Positions 44,849 through 53,870 of a DNA stretch of 53,870 nucleotides are shown here, in pieces. Source of the stretch: Pontibacillus marinus BH030004 = DSM 16465 (GTDB lineage Bacteria; Bacillota; Bacilli; Bacillales; BH030062); contig NZ_AULJ01000041.1 of NCBI RefSeq assembly GCF_000425225.1, forward strand, positions 1 through 53,870, given 5' to 3'. The notes under the pieces are model-generated. The model saw only the letters and a program-made list of their open reading frames with translations. It was not told the DNA's origin and ran no database searches. The translations under genes and the position numbers were made by a program. Each line of letters begins with the position of its first letter. The stretch's first letter is position 1.

Positions 44849-45373
44849 ATGTATGATCAAGCATATATCGACTATCTCGCTCATTTTCACGGAACAAGAG
44901 ATTACTTTGAGTGTCACGAACTACTAGAAGAGCGTTGGAAAGAAGAAACGCCTTTAGATAAACAATCCTTGTGGGTTGGACTCATTCAACTATCAGTTTC
45001 CCTTTATCATTATCGAAGAGGAAATACATCAGGAGCTCTTCGAACATTGGCAAAAGCGAATGATATCATTCAATCCAAACAAGATCACTTAGATTCTTAT
45101 GGTCTCGACCAAAAACGTACGCTTAGCTTATTAGAAACGTTAGAGAATAAGATTAACAAGGGTGAAGATTATCAAAGCATAGAGCTCCCTATCATTCACG
45201 ATCAACTCCTGTCCCTTGTTAAGAAACGCTGCGAAGAATTAGGCTCTTCATATGGAGTGCCTAGTGACATTGAAAATGAACATTTAATTCACCGTCACTC
45301 TATGCGTGATAGAACAGAGGTTATTGAAGAGCGAGAAGCAGAACTACGTAAACGAAAAGAAAAGAAGAATTAA
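44849..45373 (+). CDS. ypuF: DUF309 family protein (YpuF)
   Basis: The 174-residue protein bears the DUF309 signature RDYFECHELLEERWKEE near residue 17 and LIQLSVSLYHYRRGNTSGA, a helical fold with conserved His and Glu that may bind a metal. Located downstream of scpA as in B. subtilis. AAGGAGCT precedes the ATG. The C-terminus is Arg/Glu/Lys-rich. Function is unknown. Confidence 0.85.
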   Translation: MYDQAYIDYLAHFHGTRDYFECHELLEERWKEETPLDKQSLWVGLIQLSVSLYHYRRGNTSGALRTLAKANDIIQSKQDHLDSYGLDQKRTLSLLETLENKINKGEDYQSIELPIIHDQLLSLVKKRCEELGSSYGVPSDIENEHLIHRHSMRDRTEVIEEREAELRKRKEKKN

Positions 45374-45381
45374 GCAAACAA

Positions 45382-45420
45382 AAGCCAGTTCCTCGTTCTA
45401 GCAGGAACTGGCTTCCTTTT
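45382..45420. terminator. Terminator between convergent ypuF and ribT
   Basis: AAGCCAGTTCCT pairs with AGGAACTGGCTT; T-rich tails (CCTTTTTG on plus, TTTGTTTG on minus) lie on both sides. Confidence 0.88.
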
Positions 45421-45431
45421 TGTACAAAGAA

Positions 45432-45782
<351 letters not shown>

Positions 45783-45785
45783 TCA

Positions 45786-45881
45786 TTAAGAAAATAACTT
45801 TCCTAGCATCGATAATAGAAAGATCCCAGCTACAGTAATTATTAACCAGAATAGTTTTTTCTCTTGTTTATCGCTTTTCAT
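45786..45881 (-). CDS. 31-residue single-span membrane protein
   Basis: The reading MKSDKQEKKLFWLIITVAGI followed by FLLSMLGKLFS has a charged cytoplasmic start and one hydrophobic helix. GAAGGTG lies ten bases before the ATG. It is not a known family to me. It stands 12 bases upstream of ribT in the same direction and might be co-transcribed with it. Confidence 0.6.
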   Translation of the reverse strand: MKSDKQEKKLFWLIITVAGIFLLSMLGKLFS

Positions 45882-46015
45882 TCACCGACACCTTCTCAAG
45901 TTTAATATTCATGTGTCTCTCTATTTATGACGTAATACCTAGAAATTGTCAATGATTTAATACGTAAGCGTAAATGGCATGTTCTAAAAAGTCACAGCTA
46001 TTATATTGCATGATT

Positions 46016-46108
46016 TTATTTCAGGACAAATATCATCCAATAGATAATACCCCAGACCATACTTAGGCCTAATAATATGGCAAACAGAGTCCAATTTTTC
46101 TTCTTCAT
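46016..46108 (-). CDS. 30-residue single-span membrane protein
   Basis: The reading MKKKNWTLFAILLGLSMVWG followed by IIYWMIFVLK has a basic N-terminus and one hydrophobic helix with several Trp. GGGAGGAG lies eight bases before the ATG, a strong site, which supports translation. It resembles the 45786 product in layout but not clearly in sequence. Together the two account for most of the 415-base gap between ribT and the M50 protease. Confidence 0.65.
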   Translation of the reverse strand: MKKKNWTLFAILLGLSMVWGIIYWMIFVLK

Positions 46109-46188
46109 TGTAGTCACTCCTCCCTTATTATAACGACAATGCGTAAATATGCAAGTGGTATCCTAGTTGCTAGATAAGGGAAGGGATA

Positions 46189-46653
46189 CTAAGCAGGTTT
46201 ATTGAAAAAACGGGCTATTACAGCTTCTATGATCGTATAACCATCAGATTTTTTATCTTTCACTTTATAAGGGATTAAATTAATAAATGCTAACCAACCG
46301 TTGAAAAGCATTAGAGTAAAAAGAAAGTTTGTTTGAATTGTAAGAAACCCCCACCAGCTTAACCAAAAGGCAGCCATGCTAAATAAAGGACCACCTAACG
46401 ATATCATTATTTTATCCATATATGTAAATGCTTCCTCACTAGAATAACTAGCAAATGCTCCTATAAAAAAGAACAAAGATATATGTACATGAATCCTCCC
46501 CATTTGAAACGAGAAGATTTCTTTACCCCTCCCAATTCCAATATGAATGGAAGAAACGTTCCGAATAAAAGCAAAAAAGCCGTGTCCTAGCTCATGCAAA
46601 AACAAGCCTAGAGGTACAATTATAAAGAGTAAGAGGAGCCACCCAACAATCAT
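46189..46653 (-). CDS. M50-like intramembrane metallopeptidase
   Basis: This 154-residue membrane protein has HELGH near residue 21, the zinc motif of site-2 proteases, and a C-terminal FINLIPYKVKDKKSDGYT segment that supplies the third ligand as D before G. It is shorter than sporulation SpoIVFB and has about four spans, with no PDZ or CBS domain. Start ATG has AAAGGTGAT just upstream. Its substrate cannot be inferred. Confidence 0.85.
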   Translation of the reverse strand: MIVGWLLLLFIIVPLGLFLHELGHGFFAFIRNVSSIHIGIGRGKEIFSFQMGRIHVHISLFFFIGAFASYSSEEAFTYMDKIMISLGGPLFSMAAFWLSWWGFLTIQTNFLFTLMLFNGWLAFINLIPYKVKDKKSDGYTIIEAVIARFFNKPA

Positions 46654-46699
46654 CTGATCACCTTTCTAAGCAACAAAAAGGAAGAGTGAGTCATTAGAC

Positions 46700-47134
46700 T
46701 CACTCCTCTATTATCGTTACTTTTTGCATGACATCTCCAGGACGTACACGGTCCACAATTTCTACACCTTCTACAACCTGTCCAAAGACAGTGTGTCGGC
46801 CGTCAAGGTGTGGTTGAGGGGAATGACAAATAAAGAACTGACTTCCGCCTGTATCTTTACCAGCGTGTGCCATAGATAGTGTTCCTCTTTGGTGCTTATG
46901 AGGATTTCCTTCGGTTTCACATTTAATCGTATAGCCAGGACCACCTGCTCCTGTACCATCAGGGCAACCGCCTTGAATAACGAAATCTGGAATTACTCGG
47001 TGAAAAGTAAGTCCATTATAAAAGTCAGAGTTTGCTAGCTTTACAAAGTTTTCTACTGTACCTGGTGCAGCATCCTCATATAATTCAAATGTAATCTTTT
47101 CTCCATTTTCAAACTCGATGATACCTTTTTTCAT
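46700..47134 (-). CDS. ppiB: Peptidyl-prolyl cis-trans isomerase, cyclophilin type
   Basis: This 144-residue cytosolic cyclophilin has the signatures [19 protein letters not shown] (residue region about 37-55), [22 protein letters not shown] and [14 protein letters not shown], covering the catalytic Arg, Phe and His. GAGGAGGAG precedes the ATG. It lies 14 bases after lysA and is probably co-transcribed with it, the B. subtilis arrangement. Confidence 0.96.
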   Translation of the reverse strand: MKKGIIEFENGEKITFELYEDAAPGTVENFVKLANSDFYNGLTFHRVIPDFVIQGGCPDGTGAGGPGYTIKCETEGNPHKHQRGTLSMAHAGKDTGGSQFFICHSPQPHLDGRHTVFGQVVEGVEIVDRVRPGDVMQKVTIIEE

Positions 47135-47148
47135 TCTTTTCTCCTCCT

Positions 47149-48453
47149 CTAATACGGCCTTTCGTACGGTAGGTCAAATCGTGTGATATCTTCATACGAT
47201 TCACGCTGAATCACTAACTGGTGTTCTCCATTCTCAACGAATACAACAGCTGCCTTAGGAAAACGGTTGTAGTGATTGCTCATGGCATATCCATAAGCAC
47301 CTGTACTAAATGTGGCCAGGATGTCACCACTTTCAACGTGTGGTAACTCCACATCCCATATTAACATATCTCCTGATTCACAGCACTTCCCTGCAATAGA
47401 AACTAATTGTTCTCTTGGTGCATTCATCTTATTTGCAACAGCGGCAGCATACCTAGCATGATAAAGAGCTGGACGAAGGTTATCTGTCATACCGCCATCA
47501 ACAGACACATAAGTCCGTACATTCGGGATATCCTTTATAGCCCCTATAGTATAAAGGGTTAATCCAGCATCCCCTACGATCGCTCTTCCGGGCTCAATCC
47601 AAACTTCTGGCATGTCAATTTGCATACTTTCAACTTGTCTTTTCACCTCTGTAACAAGTTCTTCAACATAGGTCGATCTTGGAAGAGGCTCATCTTCATC
47701 CGTGTATTGAATTCCGAATCCCCCACCGAGGTTTAAGACTTCAGGAATAAAACCATATTGACTCTTCCAGTTATTTAGAGCTTCAAATAATTTACGAACA
47801 GCCATCACAAATCCATGAGTTTCAAAAATTTGAGACCCTATATGACAATGAAGTCCTTTTATATGAATTCTCTCAAGATCCATTAATTGCGTTAGGGCTT
47901 GTTCAGCTTGACCATTCCATAAGTCAAACCCAAACTTGGAATCCTCTTGACCTGTCAAAATATAATCATGTGTATGAGCCTCAATTCCTGGTGTTACACG
48001 TAAAAGAACATCCATTTCTTTTCCATGTTCTTCGAGTAAACCATTGAGTAAATCAATCTCCCAAAAGTTATCAATGACGATACACCCAATATCCTGTTCA
48101 ATCGCCATTTCCAATTCTTCTATATTCTTATTATTTCCATGTAGATGAATACGATCTGTTGGAAACTCTGCTTGAATAGCTGTATATAGCTCTCCTCTTG
48201 ATACAACATCTAAGCTTAGACCTTCCTCCTTTGCAACTTGAAGCATGGCAATAGAGGAAAACGCTTTAGAAGCATAGGCAACTTGGGCTTGTACACCTAA
48301 CTTTTTAAATGTTTCCACAAAGCTTCGTGCATTTTGTCTGATTCTTTCGACATCATAGACATATAAAGGAGTTCCATATTCATTAGCTAATTGAACGGTA
48401 TCTACTCCCCCTACAAGTAGATGACCTTTACTGTTGAACTGTTCTCTATTCAT
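47149..48453 (-). CDS. lysA: Diaminopimelate decarboxylase
   Basis: This PLP enzyme converts meso-diaminopimelate to lysine, the last step of lysine synthesis. The PLP lysine is in [10 protein letters not shown], the barrel motif is HCHIGSQI, the phosphate loop is [11 protein letters not shown], and the C-terminal [10 protein letters not shown] and [15 protein letters not shown] are the active-site regions. Length is 434 residues. GGGGAG precedes the ATG. The 150-base leader is too short for a lysine riboswitch, and none is seen. Confidence 0.96.
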   Translation of the reverse strand: MNREQFNSKGHLLVGGVDTVQLANEYGTPLYVYDVERIRQNARSFVETFKKLGVQAQVAYASKAFSSIAMLQVAKEEGLSLDVVSRGELYTAIQAEFPTDRIHLHGNNKNIEELEMAIEQDIGCIVIDNFWEIDLLNGLLEEHGKEMDVLLRVTPGIEAHTHDYILTGQEDSKFGFDLWNGQAEQALTQLMDLERIHIKGLHCHIGSQIFETHGFVMAVRKLFEALNNWKSQYGFIPEVLNLGGGFGIQYTDEDEPLPRSTYVEELVTEVKRQVESMQIDMPEVWIEPGRAIVGDAGLTLYTIGAIKDIPNVRTYVSVDGGMTDNLRPALYHARYAAAVANKMNAPREQLVSIAGKCCESGDMLIWDVELPHVESGDILATFSTGAYGYAMSNHYNRFPKAAVVFVENGEHQLVIQRESYEDITRFDLPYERPY

Positions 48454-48573
48454 GTTAAATCACTCCCCGACCTCTAGAACATAAATGAATTTGACTAAAA
48501 GTACATAGAATATATAAATGCAATTTTTTCATTTTAATAAAAGATTATCCTTAAATGTACACTTAAAGAAAAC

Positions 48574-48607
48574 TTGTGCTAAAATTTTATACTTTCTTAA
48601 CGTGTAA
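48574..48607. repeat. Short R2-like relic before the spoVA terminator
   Basis: AAAATTTTATACTTTCTTAACGTG is similar to the same part of the R2 relic at about 8686-8710 and less so to copy 1 near 55-80. It directly abuts a terminator stem, as the 8573 relic does. Short length keeps confidence low. Confidence 0.35.
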
Positions 48608-48637
48608 AAAGAAGACAGATTATCTGTCTTCTTTTCC
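48607..48637 (-). terminator. Intrinsic terminator of the spoVA operon
   Basis: GAAGACAGA (48611-48619) pairs perfectly with TCTGTCTTC (48623-48631); five T follow on the minus strand. It lies about 65 bases beyond the spoVAF stop. Confidence 0.9.
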
Positions 48638-48699
48638 CTTTCACACACTGAAAGATTAAAATAAATTTATCACAACATGCATGGTTATTCAATATTCAA

Positions 48700-50196
48700 T
48701 TATGATTGGCGGTGGCGATTTTGCGGATTAACAATACTTGGACGTTTTTTAGATAATGGTACAGATACTCGGAATAGTAGCTGCATACTAGCTCCGAAGT
48801 TAAATGGTAGTAAAGGCCATAAATAAGGAGTGTTAAGAGAATTTGTACGAGTTAACAGTAAGATATAAACGGTGAACCCAATCATCAAACCTTTAACGCC
48901 AAACAAAGCTGTAATAACAAGCATGATCAATCTGCAAATTTTGTTCGCTACACTTAATTCATAACTAGGCGTAGAAAAAGCACCGATGGCACTGATCGCA
49001 ACATATAAAATAACTTCTGGTATAAACAAACCAACATCGATCGCGATTTGTCCAATCAGTACTGCAGCAATCAGACCCATAGCAGTTGATAACGGCGTAG
49101 GGGTGTGAATAGCGGCTATCCTTAGAAACTCAATCCCGAGGTCAGCTATGAGTAACTGGAACACAACAGGAATATTACTCTCTTCTTGCGGTCCAATAAA
49201 CTGTAAATTTTGCGGAAGTAAAGTAGGATCCATAACCATCAAGAGCCAAAGAGGTAATAAGAAAACCGACATAAATATACCTAAGTAACGGACCCATCTT
49301 ACAAAAGAACCAACAATAGGGGCTTGTCGAAACTCCTCAGCATGCTGTACATGATGAAAGTATGTTGTAGGTGTAATAATCATACTCGGTGATGTATCTA
49401 CCATAATTAGGACATGCCCTTCAAATAAATGGGCAGAGGCGACATCAGGACGCTCTGTATAGCGTACTAACGGAAAAGGGTTTTTACCTTGACTCACAAT
49501 ATATTCTTCAACCGTTTTATCTGCCATGGAGAGACCATCGATATCTATGTTTTGAAGTTCTTCTTTGATTAGCTTAATTAATCCAGGATCAGCTACATCC
49601 TTTATATAAGATATACAAATATCTGTTTTGGATCGCTCACCCACTTGAAAGATTTCATGACGAAGTCTTTCATCTCTAATTCTTCTTCTCGTTAAAGCTG
49701 TATTTTCGATAATGTTTTCAGTATAACCATCTCGAGAACCACGAACTACTTTCTCAGTATCAGGCTCTTTAGGACTACGACCAGGATAATGACGCGTATC
49801 TATTGTTATCGCTTGATCAAATCCATCAATAAAAACGACAATTAGGCCAGAAAGCATTTGTGTGATTGCTTTGTTCATATAGTCTATTTTTTCAACCTGC
49901 ATATGAACGAGACGATTCTGAATAATGTCATCAATCTTAGATGGATCAGGCTTCTCAACATCATTGATTTTTACAAGGTTCTCAATGATTTGTATGACAT
50001 AACTTGCATCAACCATACCAGTTAAATAATAAATATCAATGTCTGTACCTAGGATTTGTAGTTTGCGAAAACCTAAATCAAAGGAAACTCCTACCCCTGC
50101 ATTTTCCTTCATATAGGCTTCTACTGTTTTGATATCTGAAGAGATTGGTTGTTTTTCATTTTTTTCTTTTCGTTCTCTTAATTCACTATTTCCCAT
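48700..50196 (-). CDS. spoVAF: Stage V sporulation protein AF
   Basis: SpoVAF belongs to the GerA-type germinant receptor A-subunit family and assists germination, probably within the inner spore membrane. The 498-residue protein has a soluble N-terminal domain of about 290 residues, five or so membrane spans, and a short basic tail. Segments FIDGFDQAITIDTR and HLFEGHVLIMVDTSPS are typical of GerA proteins. It starts within the last 11 bases of spoVAEA, so the genes are coupled. Confidence 0.94.
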   Translation of the reverse strand: MGNSELRERKEKNEKQPISSDIKTVEAYMKENAGVGVSFDLGFRKLQILGTDIDIYYLTGMVDASYVIQIIENLVKINDVEKPDPSKIDDIIQNRLVHMQVEKIDYMNKAITQMLSGLIVVFIDGFDQAITIDTRHYPGRSPKEPDTEKVVRGSRDGYTENIIENTALTRRRIRDERLRHEIFQVGERSKTDICISYIKDVADPGLIKLIKEELQNIDIDGLSMADKTVEEYIVSQGKNPFPLVRYTERPDVASAHLFEGHVLIMVDTSPSMIITPTTYFHHVQHAEEFRQAPIVGSFVRWVRYLGIFMSVFLLPLWLLMVMDPTLLPQNLQFIGPQEESNIPVVFQLLIADLGIEFLRIAAIHTPTPLSTAMGLIAAVLIGQIAIDVGLFIPEVILYVAISAIGAFSTPSYELSVANKICRLIMLVITALFGVKGLMIGFTVYILLLTRTNSLNTPYLWPLLPFNFGASMQLLFRVSVPLSKKRPSIVNPQNRHRQS

Positions 50197-50755
50197 TTAC
50201 ATCAGCCCTTTCCAGGATCAGTTCGATCGCTTTTCTTGTAATAGGGGCTCCTTTATCTATATCATCATTTCCACGCATCTTCCCAATATCACCTATAGCT
50301 ACAATGGTAGGAATATCAAGTTGGTCTAAGCAGTAGACAGTGTCTCCACTTATGCGTCCAATTTCCATTTCAGGGACACCTTCTTTATCCACTCCATTAG
50401 GAACGAGTTGCCCTTCTCCATCAATAGCAAAGTCAAAACGTGACCACTCCAATGATCGTGTGTGAGAAGCTACTGCTATCGCACCAATAATTTCAATTTC
50501 TGGCTCTTTCGCCAAATCCACAAGAACTTCCTCACCCATCCCCACTCCAGGAACGCCAGCATCATCAAATAATACATAAATTGGCTCTTCATCAGCTCTT
50601 TGAATAGCTTTTAACATTTCATCTTTGGTTGCCGTTGTAGGATTTGCAGCTAAGTCGGTAAGACATGTTCCACCAATCCGCTTCGCTAAATAATCAAGTG
50701 CATTTCGAGCATATGCATCTCCGTCAGTTATGACGATCACTCTTTTTGATTCCAT
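50186..50755 (-). CDS. spoVAEA: Stage V sporulation protein AEA
   Basis: This soluble 189-residue protein (start MESKRVIVITDGDAYARNAL) matches the SpoVAEa family encoded between spoVAEb and spoVAF. The conserved DDAGVPGVGMGEEVL and GAIAVASHT segments are present. The sequence shows no membrane span. It is part of the forespore spoVA operon; its biochemical role is not established. Confidence 0.92.
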   Translation of the reverse strand: MESKRVIVITDGDAYARNALDYLAKRIGGTCLTDLAANPTTATKDEMLKAIQRADEEPIYVLFDDAGVPGVGMGEEVLVDLAKEPEIEIIGAIAVASHTRSLEWSRFDFAIDGEGQLVPNGVDKEGVPEMEIGRISGDTVYCLDQLDIPTIVAIGDIGKMRGNDDIDKGAPITRKAIELILERADVNGK

Positions 50756-50761
50756 ACAAAC

Positions 50762-51112
50762 CTACCCCTTAGGTTTAAAGATAATGGCTACGAGAAAACC
50801 AAATAAGATAGCTGATGCAACACCCACTGATGTAAGGTGAAAAATCCCCATAGCGATACCCATTAGGCCATTTTCATTGGCTTTTTCCATCGCACCGTGC
50901 AAGAGTGAATGTCCAAAACTTGTAATGGGTACAGTAGCACCTGCACCTGCAAATTCAATCAGGTTATCATAGATATCAAAACCATCTAATACAGCACCCG
51001 CTACAACAAATGAAGACATCACGTGAGCTGGTGTTAGCTTAAATACATCTAATAAGATTTGTCCAATTACGCAAATCCCTCCGCCTACAACGAAAGCCCA
51101 GAAATAATCCAT
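50762..51112 (-). CDS. spoVAEB: Stage V sporulation protein AEB (membrane channel subunit)
   Basis: This 116-residue membrane protein has about three spans and the motif [16 protein letters not shown], related to a similar AGAGSAVPVTGFANS stretch in SpoVAC. It is a small membrane subunit of the SpoVA dipicolinate channel. Its start codon shares one base with the spoVAD stop. Confidence 0.93.
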   Translation of the reverse strand: MDYFWAFVVGGGICVIGQILLDVFKLTPAHVMSSFVVAGAVLDGFDIYDNLIEFAGAGATVPITSFGHSLLHGAMEKANENGLMGIAMGIFHLTSVGVASAILFGFLVAIIFKPKG

Positions 51113-52128
51113 TAAACTCCGCCCTCCTCTCGCATTAATACAACCCCATGCGCAATAGTAGGGATAGTTTCTTTTTGTTGTACCATTGTTGGACTCATTA
51201 ATGCCCCAGTAGCCACAACAAAGATCTTATTGTATCTTCCACTTTCTAATGACTGAATAAGATGACCATATGTGACCACTGCTGAACAAGCACATCCACT
51301 ACCTCCAGCGAATACTTCCTGATCACTGTTATATACCATTAAGCCACAGTCATTGTGATTAGCATTAATATCGTAATTATCTTCTTTTAACATATCTTTG
51401 AGTATGGGACTCCCTACTCCAGAAAGGTCCCCTGTTACAATTAAGTCATAATGATCAGGATCACGCCCTGTGTCCTCAAAGTGTGTCTTTATGGTGTCAT
51501 AAGCCGCAGGTGCCATGGCTGAGCCCATATCAAAGGGATCTTTTGTACCGTAATCCATAACTTTTCCAATCGAAGCACTTTCAATTCGAATATTCGACTT
51601 TTTTCGAGAGACAAGCGCTGCCCCAGCCCCTGTAACGGTTGAGGTCGCAGTTTTTGGTTTTTGCCCCCCGTATTCAGTTGGATAACGAAACTGACGCTCT
51701 GCAGTGGCATTATGACTACTGACCGCTGCTACAACATTTTCAGCAAATCCACCGTCAACAAGTGCACTCCCTACAGCTAATGTTTCCATAGATGTAGAAC
51801 AAGCACCGAACATACATAAGAAAGGGATAGATAGTGACCTTGCTACATAATTGGAAGTTACATTTTGATTTAACAAGTCACCGGCTAAAAATAGGTCGAT
51901 CTGATCTTTAGATAGGCCCCCTTTTTCAAGACAGGTATGAATAGCTTCCTCCATTAACTTACGCTCTGCAAGTTCCCAGTTATCTTCATCACAATGGAGT
52001 TCATCGTGACTTATATCAAACGTGTCTCCTAATGGACCTTCTGCTTCTTTAGGCCCAACTGCTGTCCCAGATGAATTTAAATAGACTGGATTCTCATACA
52101 TCCATGTCTGCTTACCAACCTTTCTCAT
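51112..52128 (-). CDS. spoVAD: Stage V sporulation protein AD (DPA-binding)
   Basis: SpoVAD has a thiolase-like fold and binds dipicolinic acid for import into the forespore core. The 338-residue protein starts with [20 protein letters not shown] and shows the family core [16 protein letters not shown], where the thiolase nucleophile position is occupied within GACSTS, and the conserved [14 protein letters not shown]. Six bases past its stop the spoVAEb start is shared. Peripheral membrane association with the other SpoVA proteins is known. Confidence 0.95.
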   Translation of the reverse strand: MRKVGKQTWMYENPVYLNSSGTAVGPKEAEGPLGDTFDISHDELHCDEDNWELAERKLMEEAIHTCLEKGGLSKDQIDLFLAGDLLNQNVTSNYVARSLSIPFLCMFGACSTSMETLAVGSALVDGGFAENVVAAVSSHNATAERQFRYPTEYGGQKPKTATSTVTGAGAALVSRKKSNIRIESASIGKVMDYGTKDPFDMGSAMAPAAYDTIKTHFEDTGRDPDHYDLIVTGDLSGVGSPILKDMLKEDNYDINANHNDCGLMVYNSDQEVFAGGSGCACSAVVTYGHLIQSLESGRYNKIFVVATGALMSPTMVQQKETIPTIAHGVVLMREEGGV

Positions 52129-52140
52129 AGCTATCCCTCC

Positions 52141-52599
52141 TTACATAAAAATGGATTGAAATACATATCGGATAATCCCTACTACATAAGCAGCTACAAC
52201 TCCAAATACAATGACAGACCCAGCCAGCTTAAACATGTTAGTAGCAACACCTAATACAATTCCTTCGCTTCGATGCTCCAATGCTGCACTTGTGATGGAA
52301 TTCGCAAAACCTGTTACAGGAACTGCTGAACCAGCTCCAGCAAATTGTCCTAGTTTATCGTAAACACCAAAGCCAGTTAGTAAAGCTGAAAGCAGTATTA
52401 ATGTTGTAACGGTGGGGTTCCCCGCTTCTTTTTCAGTCATATCAAATACATTCATATATATATCTGTAAGCATTTGTCCAAACAAACAAATTAGCCCACC
52501 CACTACAAAAGCTTTCAAACAATTTACGATCAAATTAGGTTTGGGCTGATAATTTTTCAATGTATTGTTGTATTGCTTTTGATTAAATTGATCACTCAT
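52141..52599 (-). CDS. spoVAC: Stage V sporulation protein AC (membrane channel)
   Basis: SpoVAC is a mechanosensitive-type channel that releases dipicolinate during germination. The 152-residue protein has about four spans with FVVGGLICLFGQML, GFGVYDKLGQFAGAGSAVPV and GVATNMFKLAGSVIVFGV. A start at 52617 overlapping the spoVAB stop (ATGA) is open, but GAGGTGG lies just before the ATG at 52599, which gives the usual N-terminus. Confidence 0.94.
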   Translation of the reverse strand: MSDQFNQKQYNNTLKNYQPKPNLIVNCLKAFVVGGLICLFGQMLTDIYMNVFDMTEKEAGNPTVTTLILLSALLTGFGVYDKLGQFAGAGSAVPVTGFANSITSAALEHRSEGIVLGVATNMFKLAGSVIVFGVVAAYVVGIIRYVFQSIFM

Positions 52600-52613
52600 G
52601 ATCTTCCACCTCG

Positions 52614-53030
52614 TCATTTAACAAAAATTATCCACTGGAATAGAGATCCTGAAATTTTCCCTAAAACAATGGCCATTAGAAACCACAATAAACTTTGTTC
52701 CATTCCGATCCTTCTTGTTAAAATCGGAAACACATTTAATACTTCTGTCAGTGCTGCAGCTAACATGCCAATAAATACACCATGAAAGGCTCCCCATATT
52801 GCTAAAAAGATCACAGGTATTGAAATGGTCATATCATCAAACGACAAAAACGTACCACTTAATACACCAATAACCACAGAAAACTCATATAACTTCGTTG
52901 CCTTTGAACTTTTACTCAATTGAACGAGCCTTGGTATAATCCCTAAAACCGTCAAAAAAGCTACAAAACCTGCACCAACTGCAAGCCCACCTGCAAGACC
53001 TATAAATGTTTCAAGAATTCGATGTGTCAT
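52614..53030 (-). CDS. spoVAB: Stage V sporulation protein AB
   Basis: This 138-residue membrane protein with four to five spans starts MTHRILETFIGLAGGLAVG, the family N-terminus, and contains SVVIGVLSGTFLSF-like packing (EFSVVIGVLSGTFLSFDD). It overlaps the end of spoVAA by 20 bases and the start region of spoVAC, showing tight coupling. Function within the SpoVA complex is not known in detail. Confidence 0.92.
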   Translation of the reverse strand: MTHRILETFIGLAGGLAVGAGFVAFLTVLGIIPRLVQLSKSSKATKLYEFSVVIGVLSGTFLSFDDMTISIPVIFLAIWGAFHGVFIGMLAAALTEVLNVFPILTRRIGMEQSLLWFLMAIVLGKISGSLFQWIIFVK

Positions 53031-53643
53031 CTTTGGATTGATCCTTTACCAATTTGTTTTCATGTAAAATGACATATTGATCTAAGTCTTGTTGGTATTT
53101 AAACATTTCTACTTCAAGTGGACTGGGCTCTTCATTAATCCGTTTCTTGAACAGGTGATTAAAAAATAAAATCATACCTACTCCTAAGCCAATCGAGTAA
53201 GGGACTTGAATCCACAATGGATGCTTAACCTCTTCACCGGTAAGGAGGTAATGGAGTCGCTGTTGCACCTCTTCCATGCTGACATCATAATGAAAATTCA
53301 TAATCGCCATAGCCGCACCGATATATAGAAGGAGCCAAATAAGGGTTACAAATACCATTGAAGAAGTTTTTTTAGGTTTCTGTATGTTAATGATGGTTTG
53401 ATTGGGTCCTACTTGTTGAAACTCAAGGTTGGTATATCGTTGGCTTAACTGATGAATGACTCTAAAAACATCAATAATAACAATATTACGATCTTCTTTT
53501 TTGATCTCATATAACTCTGTATTCATAAGCTTTTTTCTGATTTCATCTTCTGCTGAAACAAGTGCGATGTCTCCTAGTTTGATGGTTTGATGAAGCTTAG
53601 CTTCTACTTTATTTTTTAAACGCAAGTAAACAATTTTCCCCAT
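53011..53643 (-). CDS. spoVAA: Stage V sporulation protein AA
   Basis: The first gene of spoVA encodes a 210-residue protein with a soluble N-terminal domain (about 1-105, with MGKIVYLRLKNKV and IVIIDVFRVIHQL) and two membrane spans (about 115-135 and 163-183). GGAGGGG lies upstream of the ATG and a sigma-G-like promoter starts 34 bases before it. The operon is VAA-VAB-VAC-VAD-VAEb-VAEa-VAF. Confidence 0.94.
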   Translation of the reverse strand: MGKIVYLRLKNKVEAKLHQTIKLGDIALVSAEDEIRKKLMNTELYEIKKEDRNIVIIDVFRVIHQLSQRYTNLEFQQVGPNQTIINIQKPKKTSSMVFVTLIWLLLYIGAAMAIMNFHYDVSMEEVQQRLHYLLTGEEVKHPLWIQVPYSIGLGVGMILFFNHLFKKRINEEPSPLEVEMFKYQQDLDQYVILHENKLVKDQSKDDTSNS

Positions 53644-53676
53644 TTGACACCCCTCCTTGATAGAGAAGTTTAAAAT

Positions 53677-53706
53677 TAGTATGAGTCACCTTGGCTGGTA
53701 TCATTC
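53677..53706 (-). promoter_or_regulatory. Sigma-G promoter of spoVA
   Basis: On the minus strand GAATG (53702-53706) and CATACTA (53677-53683) are 18 bases apart, matching the sigma-G form GHATR-N18-CATNNTA. spoVA is transcribed by sigma-G in the forespore. Confidence 0.75.
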
Positions 53707-53796
53707 GTAATGTGGAGATGTAAAAATTTTGTATTATGAGGAGTGAGCAGGAGAATTCAGAAGAGGAGCTGTTTTGTAACCTTCTTATTCCATAAT

Positions 53797-53870
53797 AGCC
53801 CCCTTATCTTGAAGACTTGAAATCGAGATAAAGGGCGTATGGTTCCGTTGCTTTTGTGGAGAGCGGCGGG
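53797..53870 (+). repeat. R1 repeat family, copy D (left end, cut by window edge)
   Basis: AGCCCCCTTATCTTGAAG is followed by GACTTGAAATCGAGATAAAG, then GTATGGTTCCGTTGCTTTTG and GGCGGG. This is the same order as the left ends of copies B and C, with two changes in the first 18 bases. It lies upstream of the spoVA promoter. The rest is outside the window. Confidence 0.88.

Noticed and set aside
48454-48610. Lysine riboswitch upstream of lysA
   Set aside because: The leader is AT-rich, about 150 bases, and shows none of the L-box conserved blocks.

Overview
The window is a low-GC Firmicute chromosome segment from an endospore-forming member of the Bacillaceae. The gene order (gpsA-der-yphA-ypzI-fni-ypfD-plsC-cmk ... 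ypeB-sleB ... mecB-ypb cluster-fer ... sigX-rsiX-resEDCBA-rluB-spmBA-dacB-ypuI-scpBA-ypuF-ribT-ppiB-lysA-spoVA) is the Bacillus subtilis ypu/ypb/ypf region in compressed form. The protein sequences look like a halotolerant genus such as Halobacillus or Pontibacillus, but that is inference. There are no tRNAs, rRNAs, CRISPR arrays, transposases or phage genes. Most genes lie on the minus strand, with clear AGGAGG-type ribosome binding sites and intrinsic terminators.

Layout. 0.3-8.5 kb: housekeeping genes for glycerol phosphate (gpsA), ribosome assembly GTPase (der), type II isopentenyl diphosphate isomerase (fni), an S1-domain protein (ypfD), phospholipid acyltransferase (plsC), CMP kinase (cmk) and the c-di-GMP flagellar brake motI. 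8.7-10.9 kb: the spore germination pair sleB-ypeB. 11.5-16.1 kb: prsW, ansA, bdr and a glutamate dehydrogenase behind a sigma-A promoter with a perfect cre box. 16.5-25.6 kb: mecB, a MerR regulator with complete B12-binding and photoreceptor signatures, a degenerate YpbG, small membrane proteins, a CBS/ACT protein, the spore coat cotJABC operon, ypbE, ypbD, recQ/recS, ypbB and fer. 25.6-26.7 kb: an XRE regulator and family I pyrophosphatase. 27.5-29.5 kb: the ECF sigma factor sigX with its anti-sigma rsiX and an autoregulatory promoter. 29.7-31.1 kb: a cobalamin riboswitch controlling a transcobalamin-like lipoprotein and an ECF-transporter S component. 31.2-38 kb: resDE, resABC and rluB (respiration and cytochrome c maturation). 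38-40.4 kb: spmAB-dacB (spore cortex). 41-48.4 kb: sodF, ypuI, scpAB, ypuF, an orphan ribT, two tiny membrane proteins, an M50 protease, ppiB and lysA. 48.7-53.6 kb: the complete spoVA operon (dipicolinate channel) with a sigma-G promoter.

The intergenic space is the unusual part. Two families of non-coding repeats recur. Family R1 (copies at 11055, 26781, 40510 and 53797) has ends beginning AGCCCCCTATTGTTGAAG that are nearly inverted, and carries long hairpins whose arms show compensatory changes between copies. Family R2 (copies at 1 and 13256, eroded relics near 8573 and 48574) always sits beside a terminator. A small folded cassette occurs inside both families, in three tandem 52-bp units in one R2 copy and once in an R1 copy, and is absent from the other R2 copy. 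One R1 copy has its interior replaced by twelve 21-bp tandem repeats. These structured repeats, the B12-linked regulator and uptake operon, and a hairpin that hides a ribosome binding site at 19346 are the observations most worth following.
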